Source of the DNA: Lingula anatina
Lineage: Eukaryota > Brachiopoda > Lingulata > Lingulida > Lingulidae
Direction: 5' to 3'
DNA: 64,000 nucleotides
Assembly (NCBI RefSeq): GCF_001039355.2
Contig: NW_019775868.1
Span: 24,336-88,335, forward strand
Made by a program: the position numbers and the translations under genes. Positions 26,071 through 39,252 of the stretch are shown one piece after another; the stretch's first letter is position 1; each line of letters begins with the position of its first letter. Under the pieces are notes generated by a model that was given only the letters and a program-made list of their open reading frames with translations, had not been told where the DNA came from and searched no databases.

Positions 26071-28849
26071 TTTTATTAAGATTGCAACCAAATGAACGAG
26101 GGGGCGTGTCATCCATTTAAGCTGTTTGCACATAGCGAGAGTCACCGATTTACATAGGATTTTTCCAGTGAAACCATGTTATGGAGACAATTCCAACTCA
26201 CCAATGGTTACTCTCCCTGTAAAATCGCGGTGGTCTGGATTGATGCCCGTGTCCGCCACATATACATCTATACCAGCCCCATCGCCCCAGCTTCGGAACT
26301 TAGAATCCCCTGGAACACCGTCAAGAGTATCCAAGCCCTGCAAGGAAAGGAAATCAAAATACAAAATCTGATTTGAGATATTGTAAGAGCTAAAAATAAC
26401 ATTCCAAGTCCACTCTGTGATGGTACAGTGAAATCAGTATTAACATACCCATAGTCCACTCCGTGATGATACAGTGTACTCGTTGCTGCAGTATTCTGTG
26501 TTCAGTTTTGCTTTCACATCTTGCTCGATCTCCTCAATAACATCGATCAGTCGACGCAACTTCAGGAGGTCGCTTAAAACGATTTAAATGGATTCATTAA
26601 TACCTTCGTTAATGTCGTTATAATTATAATTAACAAACAAGATTAACCATTGGTCATTATGCATATTTTAATTGATTCCTCTTTTGAAACTTTTTAAAGG
26701 GTTTCATTTCAAACTGATTGATTGGCGGGTGCATGATAGTTATCAAACCGTAATCTGTTTGTTGAGTGGTAGTTTATATATTCGTATTATTTATAAGAAT
26801 GCTATAAGAATAACTAAGACAAGTTTTACAAATATGTAAGAAGGGATGAAAAACAAATTGTTACGAATCTGTTGTGTCAAACCTGGCACTTATGTTTCGC
26901 AGAATGACAAAATCCCTTTCTTTACTAAACTTGACTTCTTGACTGTTCTCAGCTCCTTTGATGATCCTAGTGACTAGAATTTGGAAAAGATAAAGTTTCT
27001 GGTTAATATAGTTAAACGACGTCCATTTGTCCATATCTAAGTCCTAAGTCCATATCTTATAAAATAAACGCAATGTGTGAGCTGAAAACACACTCCTGCT
27101 AAGATGGCCAATAAAAGCGTTCTACAACCGCTCGATGCCACGACATCGTGAAGACTCCATATAATCACAGGTCAGTATTCTGTGGGCAAACATCTGGGGG
27201 TCCATCACATGACCAAAACTTTTGTTTTATTAATCGTTCTTTGTAGATGCCCAAAAACCTTGCACTTAATCCAACTGGTCCTGGTGTTTACGCCATTTTA
27301 CTCTGACTCATCCAAATTTCCTCCCCTTTCATGTCACTCGCCCTTAATGTGTTAGATCGGGGATGACCAAAAACTCTAACCTACTGTCGGCTTAAAAATG
27401 ATACACTGTTTAAAAAACAACAACTCGTGTTTGTAATCTTGTAAGTTGTTAGTTTAAGCAGTAAAAAGCACCACATTGAGAACTGTCACGGATCAGCGAT
27501 ATCATGTTGAAGATCTCCACAAGTGACAGCTTGTCGTGTATGACTTTCAGCAGAGTTTGGTAAAAGTTTACCGCCCCAGCCATGAATGTTAGACGAGTCT
27601 ACTTACTGCGTCACATATCCCTTATCCTTATAAATTATTAAATTAGTTCCCACTAATTACTAGATTACTTCACATTAGTTCCCACTAATTACTAGATTAC
27701 TTCACATTAGTTCACACTAATTACTGGATTATTTCACATGGCTGAAGTTGCAAAAAGCGTCATATTGAGAGCAGACAAGGACGCAGACCAGAGCCTTCAT
27801 GTTGAAGATCTCCACACGTGGCTGTTTGTCGTGTATGAACTTTAGCGGTGTTTGGTTAAAATTTACAGTGCCAATCACAAATGTGAGACGACTCTATTTA
27901 CTACGTCACAAACCCTTATCCTTGTAAATTACTAAATAAGTTTCACTAATTACTGGATTGGTTCACATTAGTTCACAGTAATTACTAGATAATTTTACGT
28001 TAATTTACTCTAATTACTGGATGAGTTCACACTAATTACTGGTTTTGTTCACACTAATTACTGGACTGATTCACATATGTTCATAATTAATGCATGTGTA
28101 GTTCACACTATTTTACATTAATTACTTGATTAGGTCACATTAATTACTGCATGTACATGCACTCCTGTTCTTGGTGCTCTAAACTTCAAACAGATTTGAA
28201 CCTGACAGCTATAATAATATCCGTGCACATTTCAAAGGAGCACATATAACGCAGTAGCGGTAGTGGATATTATTGCCATAGTTTAGAGTTAGGTACTTCT
28301 ACTTACTTTGACCATAATCTGCGCCAGGCAAAAGTCGAGCGATGTATTGGTTTGCTACTCCAGAACCGTCCGTGTATTCAATAAGGGGCACTAAGGAGAA
28401 TATGAATAAGTTCAACCTTTTTTTTTCTCCGAGACCTCGCACTATTTTGTGAAGTAAACTAATATTGTACTGCTTTAAGCCATAGGAATATAAATAAGAA
28501 CACTTTATTGTTAATTTTTTGACAGAATTCAATTGGGTTACGTACAAAGCAATAACATGTGATTTTTTCCACTGATTTGTGAGATGAAAGTTCTTTCTCC
28601 AATGCTGCACACTATTATGTGAAATCAGTTTAAATATTTCTACTTACCCAAGCTTTCTTCTTCCGACACTTTCAATACAGCTAGTGCTTGTAGCCTTTTT
28701 CGAATGTCCACGTGATCTCTTTTTTTCCTCAGTGGCGCCTGAGGTGCGTCTCTTGAGGTAATGTTGTACTCACTGCCCCCACTCGGATAGGCAACTGCCA
28801 TTGCTAACAGTCCCAGAACCAAAATACCCGCCAGCGCCGACAACTGCAT
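25300..28849 (-). CDS. Secreted subtilisin / proteinase K-like serine protease (S8 family)
   Basis: Six minus-strand exons in frame, 445 aa: 28849-28648, 28390-28307, 26973-26883, 26572-26449, 26337-26202, 26000-25300. Residues 1-20 are a signal peptide. A basic KKRD segment and an inhibitor-I9-like prosegment follow, with QYIARLLPGADYGQ, so it is probably an autoprocessed zymogen. The catalytic domain starts near aa 165. The triad is visible as Asp196 (VADTG), His225 (NGHGTHVA) and Ser379 (GTSMAAP), with the oxyanion Asn313 in AAGND. Fungal-type proteinase K enzymes share this pattern. It has no C-terminal extension or membrane anchor. The role (digestion, immunity or extracellular processing) cannot be told. 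Intron 5 contains an (AAT)n tract close to the exon 6 acceptor. All splice sites are canonical. Confidence 0.93.
26026..26071. repeat. (AAT)n microsatellite in subtilase intron 5
   Basis: About 15 AAT units starting about 26 nt upstream of the exon 6 acceptor (minus strand), where a polypyrimidine tract or branch site would be expected. Confidence 0.95.
27485..28150. repeat. Duplicated block plus minisatellite in subtilase intron 2
   Basis: Two diverged copies of a segment of about 160 bp (near 27485-27645 and 27768-27930, sharing CATGTTGAAGATCTCCACA and TTGTCGTGTATGA), each followed by a tandem array of about 31-bp units around TTCACACTAATTACTGGATT (27640-27742 and 27935-28150). Non-coding. 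Confidence 0.85.
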
Positions 28850-28938
28850 ACTCCTATAAACAGATCAGTTATATTATGAACAGATGAATACCATTTGGTA
28901 TGACATTATATTAGTCTCTTTAATTCCAATTATCACCA

Positions 28939-29154
28939 CGGATCTACGTGGATTGACCCAACTTTGAGGGGATTCTTGCTAAGTGCAATCAGCTTAACAA
29001 ATTAACACGCCTCCCCTAGCGTTTAGTAGAATACAGAAGCTGGGGATTATTCAAGTACATGGAAATTGGAAACAAAAGGAAGAGTGCCATTCAATTAACT
29101 TGATTGCACTTAGCAAGAGTCCCCGCAGTGTTGGGTCGATGTGAACGGAGTCTT
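28939..29154. mobile_element. MITE with about 45-bp inverted repeats upstream of the subtilase ATG
   Basis: Arms contain GGATTCTTGCTAAGTGCAATCA at the left and its inverted counterpart TGATTGCACTTAGCAAGAGT at the right; the outer right end is GACTCCGTTCACATCGACCC on the minus strand next to TAA. Lies in the inferred 5' UTR intron of the protease. Confidence 0.8.
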
Positions 29155-29605
29155 AGACGCAGAACCACTTAATTACATTACGTAAATGTGAAAAACATCC
29201 GTAATCACCCTGCGGTGCAGTACAATTAATATTCTACTATACTGTAAACTTATAACATTGAGAAACTGAGATCATTTGCTTCCCATAAAGGCTAAAAATC
29301 TACATTTGCTTGGGAGAAATGTAAAAAGTTCATGAACAGGGTGAATGATATCGTTCCTTATCTATCAGGTCCGAGCCCTTATATATATATATCCCTGTCT
29401 GTTCGAACGAAAACATAAAAAGACTGAACAAAAAATGTCAAAACAGACCCTAAAACTGATTGTACATTTGAGTTGGTTTTAAAGTTGGCGCTTGCTACTA
29501 AACATTTTCCCATAAATTACAAATTCTTCTTCTCCTTTTTATGCTTTGATTATTTAAGAAAACGCATAAATCCAGCACCTAACGTTAAAATGAATTGCAA
29601 CTTAC

Positions 29606-29655
29606 CCAATGTGGCTTCTGAGTTAACTGAACAGCGCCTTGTCTGGTCTGTTGTG
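29606..29655 (-). other. Candidate 5' non-coding exon of the subtilase gene
   Basis: The subtilase ATG is preceded by an acceptor (TTTATAG, four bases before the ATG), so a 5' UTR exon must lie upstream. The first good minus-strand donor is GTAAGTTG, with the exon ending at 29606. The exon would run into the N at 29656. Inferred only. Confidence 0.4.
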
Positions 29656-29656
29656 N
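29656..29656. other. Single N between subtilase and ATF6
   Basis: Assembly join nine bases before the first visible ATF6 exon. Missing sequence probably includes the N-terminal ATF6 exon(s) and both promoters. Confidence 0.9.
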
Positions 29657-29664
29657 TATATTAG

Positions 29665-32600
29665 AAGATGGTATGAGTCCTGGAGAGTTGGGGGAGTTTG
29701 ACTTTGGTCCAGACTGGATGGAAACAGATGGGTTGAGGGACCCTGGGGATAACAGCAGTGACAGTGGCATCAGCAGTAAGTAGACAGCAGTGATATATGT
29801 CACTTAAAATAGCTGATACTGGTGAATTGGAAGATGTAAACTGGTGTGCCAAAAATGAGTGAAAAGTAAAAAATATGTCAACTGATAAAGGCATAGAGCA
29901 TCACTCTGTGAAAGATATTCTTTTGCTTTTGTTGAACTTTTGTTGATTTAAAAAAATAAATTCTCACAGTGAAAGTACCAACACTCTTGTAATTCACAGT
30001 AAACTAAAGCTCCCAATAATAAAATATGTCAGAAATATATCAGTTTCATTACGCTTGTACAGCACTGTAGTGAGGCATTCATAAGTGTGGTTGTTTTTTC
30101 TTCCAGGTGTTAGTATCAAACAAGAACCTTTCTCCCCTGCTCTGTCTCATACCTCAGATTGCTCTGGTGACTCCTTCCTTCAGCAGGTAAGAAATAATAC
30201 ATGATGGCTGGATTTGAAGTGAAGTCAGCAACATTCACAATTGTAATGAAGTTGTGTTGTTTTGTTGTTTATTAGTTATTAATTTTCTCCGCACAGCATC
30301 TTGCTAAATTTTTTTCTAAGTCTGGTTTAAATTGGTATGTCTGAGGAAATAACCTTTTACTCTGATTGAAATTCATGTGTGTAGTAAGGTTAAGTCATTA
30401 CAATATTGCACAATGTTTCGATTTCTATACAATTTTTCTGCAGCCTACCCCTGAGCTTTTTGTGTCACCCGAGACCTTCATAAGTGATGTTGGAATGGAG
30501 TAATGAGAATACATATAATTTTGTTGTTGTTGTAGACCCCCCTTGATCAGCTGCCATTGCTGAACCAGTTTGATGTGAAGCTTGAGAGTCCTCCTCCAAC
30601 TCCTCCCCAAGACAACAGTGACAGTGCAGTCCAGTATATACAGCCTTCAGCCATTAGTTGTGGTGTCACATTCCAGAAGGGGGCAGCAGCAGCAGCTCAA
30701 CCCGCACACAGCAAGCCACACATTACCACAGTAAAACTGACACATGTAACGGGACTGAACCCAGACAGTAAGCCACTGCCACCCAAAGTTGTCAATGTGT
30801 TGAATTCTAAAGTGAAGATACAGCCCAAGTTACCCAATAGTTCTGCCTGTGTAACCCCTGCACCCTCCCCACCGCCACCAACGCCACCTGGTGTAGCACC
30901 TGGCTCACCCTGTGCAGGTAGTCAAGGTAAGATGTAGGATTGGTGATGAAATCTCAGTGTTTGTGTTAATGTGGAAACCATGAGTTCTTTCTTTGATGTC
31001 ATTTACACCAAAACCAGTACGAATCTGTGTATAATGCAGATTATGGTTAGAAGACAAAAGACTTTTTTTCCTCTTGATTATTAGTGAAGAAGAAGACTGT
31101 CTAAATTTAAAAGTATTTTCCTCTATGTTAGGCACAGCTGCCTCCAAACCCCTAGTTCTCACAGCTGAAGAGTTTGCCCGGCTTACTGCCCAGGGAGTAC
31201 TGAAGTTCCATCCCCCAGAGCAGGAGGCCAACAAGACCAACAGCTCAGTAGCACAGTGTATCCCAGTACCACAGGGAGAGGATGTGAGTGTTTGGAAATG
31301 ATAGCCTGACTTCTACAGCCAACATGGGCTAGCTCCTTAAATATTAAAATGTTGTGGCCTAACTTCATTGGCAGTTGATTGAAGTTTACTGTACCAGTCA
31401 AAAATGGTGTATAGATGGGTCTGTTCATTTAGGGTCAGAGTCTGATAAAAATGCATATGTGATAGTTTGAAAAAAAAAACAAAAACAAGCACACAAGGTA
31501 CCTGAAGGTCTGGGTAGCCTTTTCCCAGGTTGTAGTAGTTTGATAAGTCTATTTTAGATGCATGCCAGCAACATTTTCAGTTGTGACCAGTTTTAAGAAA
31601 AGTCATTCAAATGATGGTTGAAGTTTTCACGTATTTGCAAGTGAATTTAGATGTGATTCAATGATAAATGATTTGTTTCTTGTTATTGCTTTGTGCAATT
31701 TTGGTATATCAAATTATATCAGAATTTTATTACCAAGTTTTAATATGTCTAATCCATTTTGTCCACACAGCCAAGAGTTTGGAAACGACAACAGAGAATG
31801 ATAAAGAATAGAGAATCTGCAAGCTTGTCAAGAAAAAGGAAAAAAGAGGTATATTTCATAATATATTAAAGTGGTTCTTACAAACATTGTGTTTTTAAAT
31901 GATTTGAGAAAAAGTTGAAAACTGACTTGAAAACAGCTGAAAAAAAGCACCTTGTGGAACTAAGGCCTTTATATGATTGGATGATGGGAATTTTAATCTG
32001 GATTTTGACACGAAAAAATAAATAATGCCAACAAATTTTGATGTAAACTTTCTGCATTCTATCATTTTTGTAAAGTAATTTTTGAAAGGGATATGAATTT
32101 GATTTTGTTAAACATGAAACATGTCACAGCAGCATAAACACATCTGTTTGAAAAACAAAAAAATGTATTTGATATGTAATGTCTTAACACTTATTTGAAA
32201 ATAAAAGTAATAGAAAGCAAAATATTTTTTTCAGTACATGACTACAATAGAAAATCAACTTCAAGAGATTTCAAGAGAGAATGAGAAACTCAGACAAGAG
32301 AACCAGAATTTGAAAAGAAAACTTAGTTTATTAAATTCAGAGGTAAATATTCTGTAATTAGAACACTTCAAATAGATATTTAAAATTCTGTGCAGTAAAT
32401 TTTTAAGGAGAATTTTATATCTAAGTCTCCTGCATGATTTCATTTGTATTTTGTGTCAACTATATTTATGTCCACTTGTCTATATCTATTTGTGTTTATG
32501 TATTTATTTTTTAAAAGAATCTGTTAGCATTTTTGTTAAATTTTTCATTAATTTTAATCTATTTTATAAATTGATTGACTTAGGATGAATGTGCACTCTA

Positions 32601-35478
32601 GATTACATTACAGTAATATATATAATTATGGATTAAAATTACATTATGAATTTTCACATTAATTTATAATGATTTGTCATCCACTTTCCTATTTCTAGAA
32701 CATGGCATTAAAGCGCAGCACAGGTTCAACAAAGGTGACAGCCACCTGCCTACTTACAGTTCTCTTCATGTTTGCCCTCAATTTGGGGCCCATAAAGTAA
32801 GTTAACCTGCTGACATAAAATAAACAGTCTCTTAAGTTAACTTAAGTATCAAAAAGCTACAAAATTTATTTTGTTGTTTGGAGGTTTTCACATGATTTTT
32901 ACTATTATATTAAGCAATGCCTGTTTATTTTTGAGACGTAGAAGAAATAGATCTAGAAGAAAAATTGCCAAAATTTGAATTTTCTGCCATGGAAATGGTT
33001 TTTTGATTCAACTTGTGCTGATACAATTTGTATTATCCATATATTCCAGCAATTTAGTATTTAAAAGCTCATCAGAAACCAGCCTAGCTGCCATTCCAAT
33101 GAGTTCGGTCCATCCTGGAGGTGGGCGCCATCTATTAACCTATGATGAAACTATGCAGCAGCCCATTAGTGGGAAGTATTTCCCAAGGAGCAAAGCAAGC
33201 TTTGAAGACATTGAGAGCACATTAGCCGAACTGAAGAGGGGATTTGAGAGAGAAAAGTTTTTCAGAAAAAATAAAGACTTCATTGCATTTAATAGTGAGC
33301 TGGAGTCCCTCTGTCCAGTGTACTTCAATAAAACTGAATCTCAAAGGTAAGCATGGAATACAACTGTGATTGTTTTTATTATCTCTGCTTGGGGAATGAC
33401 CCCCATTCCTCCTTGTCAACCTACTCATCTGAAAAATGAGTGAATAAGTGTGTTTTTGATTTTGTTGCACTGGCTTGTCAGTTAAGCTTGTAGAGAAGCT
33501 GTTCCATTTCTTTGTTTATGGGTATGTTTATGTGCATTTAAGACCATAATAGCACAATCTGCCTCTTAGCATTTGTCAGTGTATTTTATTTCCCTGCTGG
33601 GAGCACATTTGAAAGTGCTTGCAAAAAATCAACCTCAGTGTTCTTATTGGATATGTTTTCGTGTAGGCTGTGTGTGTGTGTGGGTGTGGGCACGCGTGTG
33701 TGCATGTACATGGATGTATGGGTTCTCGCCTGTCTTTATAACATATGTATAACCACTGTGTTCCAGGCTGGCTAACGAGCTGACGGGGTGGGTCTTGGCA
33801 CACAAAGAAGCCCAAAAGAAAAAGAAAATTTTAGAAGAAAACATCAGGGAAAAGAAGGCTGTTGAGGCCAAGAACAGAAAACCTACCAGGAAGAAGTATG
33901 TGAAACCAAAGACATTGCACGCCATGATGAAAGGAGATTTGGACATTAAATATGCAAAGGATAGGTGAGTTGATATTTCACAGCTGTCACCATAAGGTGA
34001 ACATAGGATTAACATCTGGTAGTATCAGCATTTCTACTTTGCTTCTCACCTCCTTTTTTCAAACAAGTAATTGTTCTACTTCAGTTGTCTTTATCAGGGC
34101 TTTAAGTCAGCTGTCACTTAATGCAAAGGAAATTTACTCTGTGACTGTGAAACATATTCCTTAGGCTGTTTTAATTTCTTTTACCCAACCTGTTGTAGTT
34201 ATAATTTGTCTTTCACAGCATATATTCCCAGTTGCCTTGTTACACAGTTTTTGGCTGTAATGGAGAAACATAGCATAATTTCAACAGCAGCTGCTTATCA
34301 GGTTATTGATGTTGATGTTTCTCCTTTGTCCTTTCAGTTACCCTGGCAGTAGCCAGTATCAGGTTCAGGTCTTCAACGGTCCAGACAAAAGCTACATGGA
34401 TTTCTTGGACTCCATTCACAGAAGAAATGACACATTTTATGTGGTGTCTTTTAGAAGGGTGAGTTAAACCAAGATGTGTTCTCTTTGTATATTGAACTTT
34501 CTTTAGAAGTGTGTGCATGCATGCATATTTCAGTGTGGAGATGTTTGTCTTTATACACCAAATATTAGATCAGTGTTTATGATAAATGACTGCAATCTGT
34601 CAGTCAAGCAGGACTTTCGGTCGTAGAATTAATTATCTTTTTAATCTTCTAATAATTTGCAAACTGAGGTCCATTTCTATCAGAGGTTCTATTATGTCTG
34701 AACTTTGGCTCATTTCATTTGTAATAAAACTCAAGTAGGTAAAGATTGTAATAATTTATGGCATTTATTGCTTGTTTAAAGTACATTCTTGTTTTTAGTA
34801 TATTTACATTTTATATATTTCCTGTGTTCTAGGATCATCTTCTCTTGCCAGCTGTGGCTCACAATAAAACCATGCGGCCCAGGATGTCCCTGTTGATGCC
34901 TGCACTGCCACTGAATGGTGAGACACGCCACAGATTTGGTTACTTCAGATTTAGTTCCTCTCCAGTTACTTATTACACCATGAAAAGTGTGCACACGGGG
35001 CACCTGTCACTTCTGAGTAGATTGTTGAAGTGTTGTTTGGGTTGCATTAGAATTATTTCAGTTTCAGGCTCGTAACTGATTATTACGGAAAAATTTTTAA
35101 GTGTTTAGGTATTTTCTAAGAGGAAATGACTATAACAATGCTTCTTCTTATACTACCTCTGCTTATAGTAAAGATTATAAAAGTGGTCATAATGATGATG
35201 ATAATCCCATCTTAAAGACATGTGATTTTAAAACTCTTGTAATTATCACAAATTGAAATCTAAAAGGTCTGTTCCCTGTTCCAGAGACTATGCAGCCCCC
35301 GCCAGGTGACATGGCCATGATGCAGATAGACTGTGAGGTGATGAACACGCGACTCTTGCACATCAAGAACACCGCTGTGCCGTCTTTTATGAAAGAACCT
35401 CCCAGCAACGTGACGCACACTGTCGTAACAAACACGGAGACTCCAGACCATTTGCCGCGAGAGGAAGTGATTCCATAA
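29665..35478 (+). CDS. ATF6: ATF6, ER-membrane bZIP stress transcription factor (5' end missing)
   Basis: Twelve plus-strand exons in frame, 636 codons seen: 29665-29775, 30107-30186, 30536-30926, 31132-31283, 31771-31848, 32235-32342, 32699-32796, 33050-33346, 33767-33964, 34338-34458, 34833-34917, 35285-35478. The basic region is [13 protein letters not shown] and SRKRKKEYM (exons 5-6), followed by a leucine zipper. Exon 7 has the hydrophobic membrane segment [15 protein letters not shown]. Luminal exon 8 has RHLL at 33126-33137, the site-1 protease site of ATF6. Luminal exons 10-12 match the conserved YYVVSF-type core ([24 protein letters not shown]). On ER stress ATF6 moves to the Golgi, is cut by S1P and S2P, and its N-terminal part activates chaperone genes. 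The first visible exon (acidic, [10 protein letters not shown]) starts in phase 1, so upstream coding sequence is absent, probably at the N join. Confidence 0.96.
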
Positions 35479-37420
35479 GAGAGACTGTTACGTACCTGAA
35501 GCTTTGAATTACTTGTTGCTGTGAGGAAAAAAAGGCAAAAAGGGCAAAACGAGACTCAGGCAAATTTCTGCAGTTTTTCAGTGTAGTCTTTTCAGGTTTG
35601 CTGTACAATACCTCAGTGACATTGTAAGTGCCTCGACATTGTAAAAATTGTAAAAATATTGGGTCAAGCAAAGCATAGACCAGGTTAATACTATGACAGC
35701 TGTGAAGATGTAAGTTGTGCTATAGTAGAGGGAGAATCTCTCTCACAGTTCACTGACCACAACAGTTGGTGATTTCCCATAATAATGGCAGCACATTCCA
35801 TATTGTAAATATCATAGACTAGGTCTTTCTTTTTCTCTTTCTTTGTATTAGATTAGACATTTTTTCATTTTGTTTCATTCTTGGATAATAGAATGATTGT
35901 GAATTAAGTATAATTGTTTTCATGATTTCATTTATTTATTAATTATTAGAAGAGTAAATGCAAAATTAGGCAAAGATTTAGGCAAAGCAGTTATTTTTTA
36001 AGTGATGTCCAGGGCTCCAGAGACTTCTTGAGATTTTGTATCCATTCAGGATCCAGAAATTTAGACAAGTGACAGATTGCTCAGAGGTTCTGGTGCATCA
36101 TTCATTATACTCTCTTGATATATGTGTCATATTTGTATGTTTTTTTTTTACATAAGCCATTTCAGTTTTGCAAGGCTAATATTTAGAGTTATGAACTTAT
36201 GACAATATCTAAATCATGGTCAAGAGTAAAGAAATTAGAGAGGTGCATCCTTATGGAGGAGGATTTTTTATCTACTGGATTCTCCTTTTTTCTGTTGTTT
36301 TTTCTTCCTGAATTTTATATGTGGTAGACCTATCCATATAAATATCCTTATGTTTTCTAGTCCTTGGTTTCTAACAACCAGATTTGACAAATAGTTTGTT
36401 GGAGTCTTATGAAAGAGCCCTTCAGTTTTTATTTCTTTACATTTTTATACGGTGCATATAGTTATAGATTGTTGTTGTGTGGACTAAAGATGCATGATGA
36501 ATGCAAGTTTTGTGGTCTTGTAAAGATCTCAGATGACAAATCTTATAAATATAACCATTGATATTTATGAAACGGTGTATCATATTACAATATTGATTCC
36601 TTCTGTGAGGGAAGACAAATAAGATTTTTTTTATTGTTGTTATTAACAGTTGAGAATATCATTTTAGTAGGAGTAAGATAATAACTTCAGATGTAGGTGG
36701 ATGATTATTCAGGATAAATTATTTGTAGTTTTTTGACATAGTGTACTTTGTGCCTGGGATAGTCTTCTTTTAGATTGTAACTCAAGTCTTGTAATTTACT
36801 TCTGTTTTTTTTAAATTAATTTTGATTATGAAATTTGATGTGTATTATATTGTTGTCAATGGGTAGGGTGTAATCATGGTAAAATTATCTATTTGTTTTT
36901 ATATATATGCATTAGAATGTGTCTCAAATGCAAGATTTCAAAGTTGTCTCTGTAAAAACATGTAAGTCTATGTTCAGTAAAATATTGGAATCTGTTTAAA
37001 GTGAAAAGAAGTATCTAGATTTGATTGTTGTTGAATTTTACAGATGGAAAAAACTTATTAGTATTAAGTTTTCACATTTTAAATATGTTTCGGAAAACAA
37101 CATTATTATTATTATTATTATTAGAAGGGGGTGCGTCCAAGTGCACTTCAATATCTGAATACTAAATTTATTTACAATTTGGTTTGTCAGGATAGACTAA
37201 TCTACAGTTATGATAGTGCAATTGAAGTTTGAACATTTTCTGAACCAGTTATGGTAAAAAATTAGAGGTCATCAAACATAGTGCAATTTTAGAATATCAA
37301 GATTTTAATGCATTGTTTCTGTTGTAGGTTTGATATGTTTATATATGTGTGAAGTCAATATTGCTATATTCAAGAGTTGATATGATGTAAATAAACTGGG
37401 CAATCATTGGAATTTGAGCA
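35479..37420 (+). other. ATF6 3' UTR (inferred extent)
   Basis: After the TAA at 35476-35478 there is about 1.9 kb of AT-rich sequence without repeats or reading frames, ending near an AATAAA at 37390-37395. The exact end is inferred. Confidence 0.6.
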
Positions 37421-38300
37421 TAACGTGAAATTGATATTGAGCACAAATTTGTTCCTTATTTCAAATGTGATTTTAAAGACACAACTGCGGCTGTTTTACA
37501 CATTTGTGTGTTCGCTGAGCTTTTAAGATATCATACCAAATCATTCATATTTCATTTGTTTAGCTGGGATTGAGCTTGAATCCCGAGTTCAGCACTCGAA
37601 TATTCATTGGTGAAAGAGGTGAGAGCTAGCAAGGCATTCCTGCTCTTACTTTTCTGCTTCAAGTATGTTTAATGTTATTTTCACATTTTGACTATGAAAT
37701 TCGTAATACTTTTTGGTTGACAAGGGATTATAATAAATACTTATTTCTGGAAAGAATGTGGGTATTATGCATGTTTTATGTGTACCAACTGGTTGTAGTT
37801 ACAGTGGACAAGACATAGATGTAGTTTTCATGCCACACTTACAAACGTCTCAAAGAAGACATTTCACCATATTTCATGTGTACCATACGTACCCTGATAT
37901 ATGACAAAATTTAGAAAACACTGCGAAATGACAACTGATCACTTCAATGAACAAACTCCAATAATTCTCATTTTATAGCTTCCAGAAAAAATAATTGTCT
38001 ACTTTTCCCTTTGCCGAAACGTTTTCGTTGACGGTCAGTATATTTTAACTTAATGTAATTGGATGGAAAGGAAACAGATATTTCAAATATTAGTAAATAT
38101 TACAGTAAAAAAAGGCATGAAATATATTTGATATTTTAATTTTCTTTATTGCTTACTCATTTCTAAAATTGTCCTAAAGCTTATTTTGCATTCCTGAATT
38201 GCATAAATCACATAAAACGAATGGCTAAATGATTTCTATAGTCAACTAACAAACTTTAAATGTAATCTGCTACACCATTTAGATTCGACGTTCTCCAAAA
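37421..38300. other. Intergenic, nothing recognised
   Basis: AT-rich unique sequence with no supported gene or element. Confidence 0.6.
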
Positions 38301-38974
38301 ATGATTCCAACTATCTGTGTCACCAATATAAGGCCTTTTAACCATGGACATAATAAGGTCCAAGTTTTAACTGAAGAGAAAGGAAATAAAATTGTCGACG
38401 CAGATGTAAACTTTCTAAAGTATACCGTATTATTATGCAAAAGGTAATTTGCTAGGTCCCACGAGCGCCCTCATTCGTTCTCGTCTGGTGANCACGCTTA
38501 CGTCCACAGCCGTTCACACCTCGGAGGTTTTAGTATTGAGTAGTCTTTACTCTTTCCAATGTCGACTGCGGACTTGCCCCGGGTACCGTATGAACATATG
38601 AACAGTCTTGTGAACTAAGGGCCCAAGACTGGAAAGGAGGAGCATAATAAGACAAAACGTGTGCCTGATAAAAGGAGTACAGGTGACGTGACTTTTGTAA
38701 AAAATCAAAAGTTTTCTCTCTGCTAATCCCACCAAAAAGATAGCAGATTTTGGTTAAATGCAAGCCATACTGAGTTAGTTATATCTGTGACACCAATATA
38801 AAGACTTTTAACTGAAGAGAAAGGAAATGAAATTATCGACGCAGATGTAAACTTTCTAAAGTATACCGTATTATTATGCAAAAGGTAATTTTCTAGATCC
38901 CACGAGCGCCCTCATTCGTTCTCTTCTAGTGACATCCCGATTCAGGGGCCAAGTCGTTGTCGTGATGGACTGAC

Positions 38975-39084
38975 GTGCCTCATCCGGGACTCGAACCCGT
39001 GACTTTGCGTTACCAAGGTTGATGACGCTTTGGATGTCTCATTTGCATCCATGCACTCTACCGACTGCTCCGTGACTGACCCGC
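38975..39084 (-). repeat. tRNA-like unit, type C, copy 1
   Basis: Minus strand carries a B box GGTTCGAGTCC (38987-38997) closed by a 4-bp CGGG/CCCG stem, and an A-box-like GGTAGAGTGC about 70 nt earlier. No intact cloverleaf; it looks like a tRNA-derived SINE head. Confidence 0.6.
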
Positions 39085-39168
39085 CCACCCTCCGTACGTG
39101 CGAGTTTCCTCTTATAGTAATCAATCGCAATTTTTAAAAAATTAATTCTGGCAAAAACATTGACACCG

Positions 39169-39252
39169 TAGCTCCTGTGACTCGAACCGGCGTACCAGTG
39201 TCTGCTGGCTGGCAAGACAGCAGAGTTACAACGCAGCCACGACAGCTCCGTT
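39169..39252 (-). repeat. tRNA-like unit, type D, copy 1
   Basis: Minus strand: A box TGGCTGCGTGG, a potential stem CTGCTG/CAGCAG at the anticodon-arm position, B box GGTTCGAGTCA. Resembles a tRNA but the acceptor stem is poor. Confidence 0.6.

Noticed and set aside
33644-34015. Antisense 123-codon frame over ATF6 exon 9 with His-Thr repeats
   Set aside because: Produced by a TG-repeat and antisense of a real exon.
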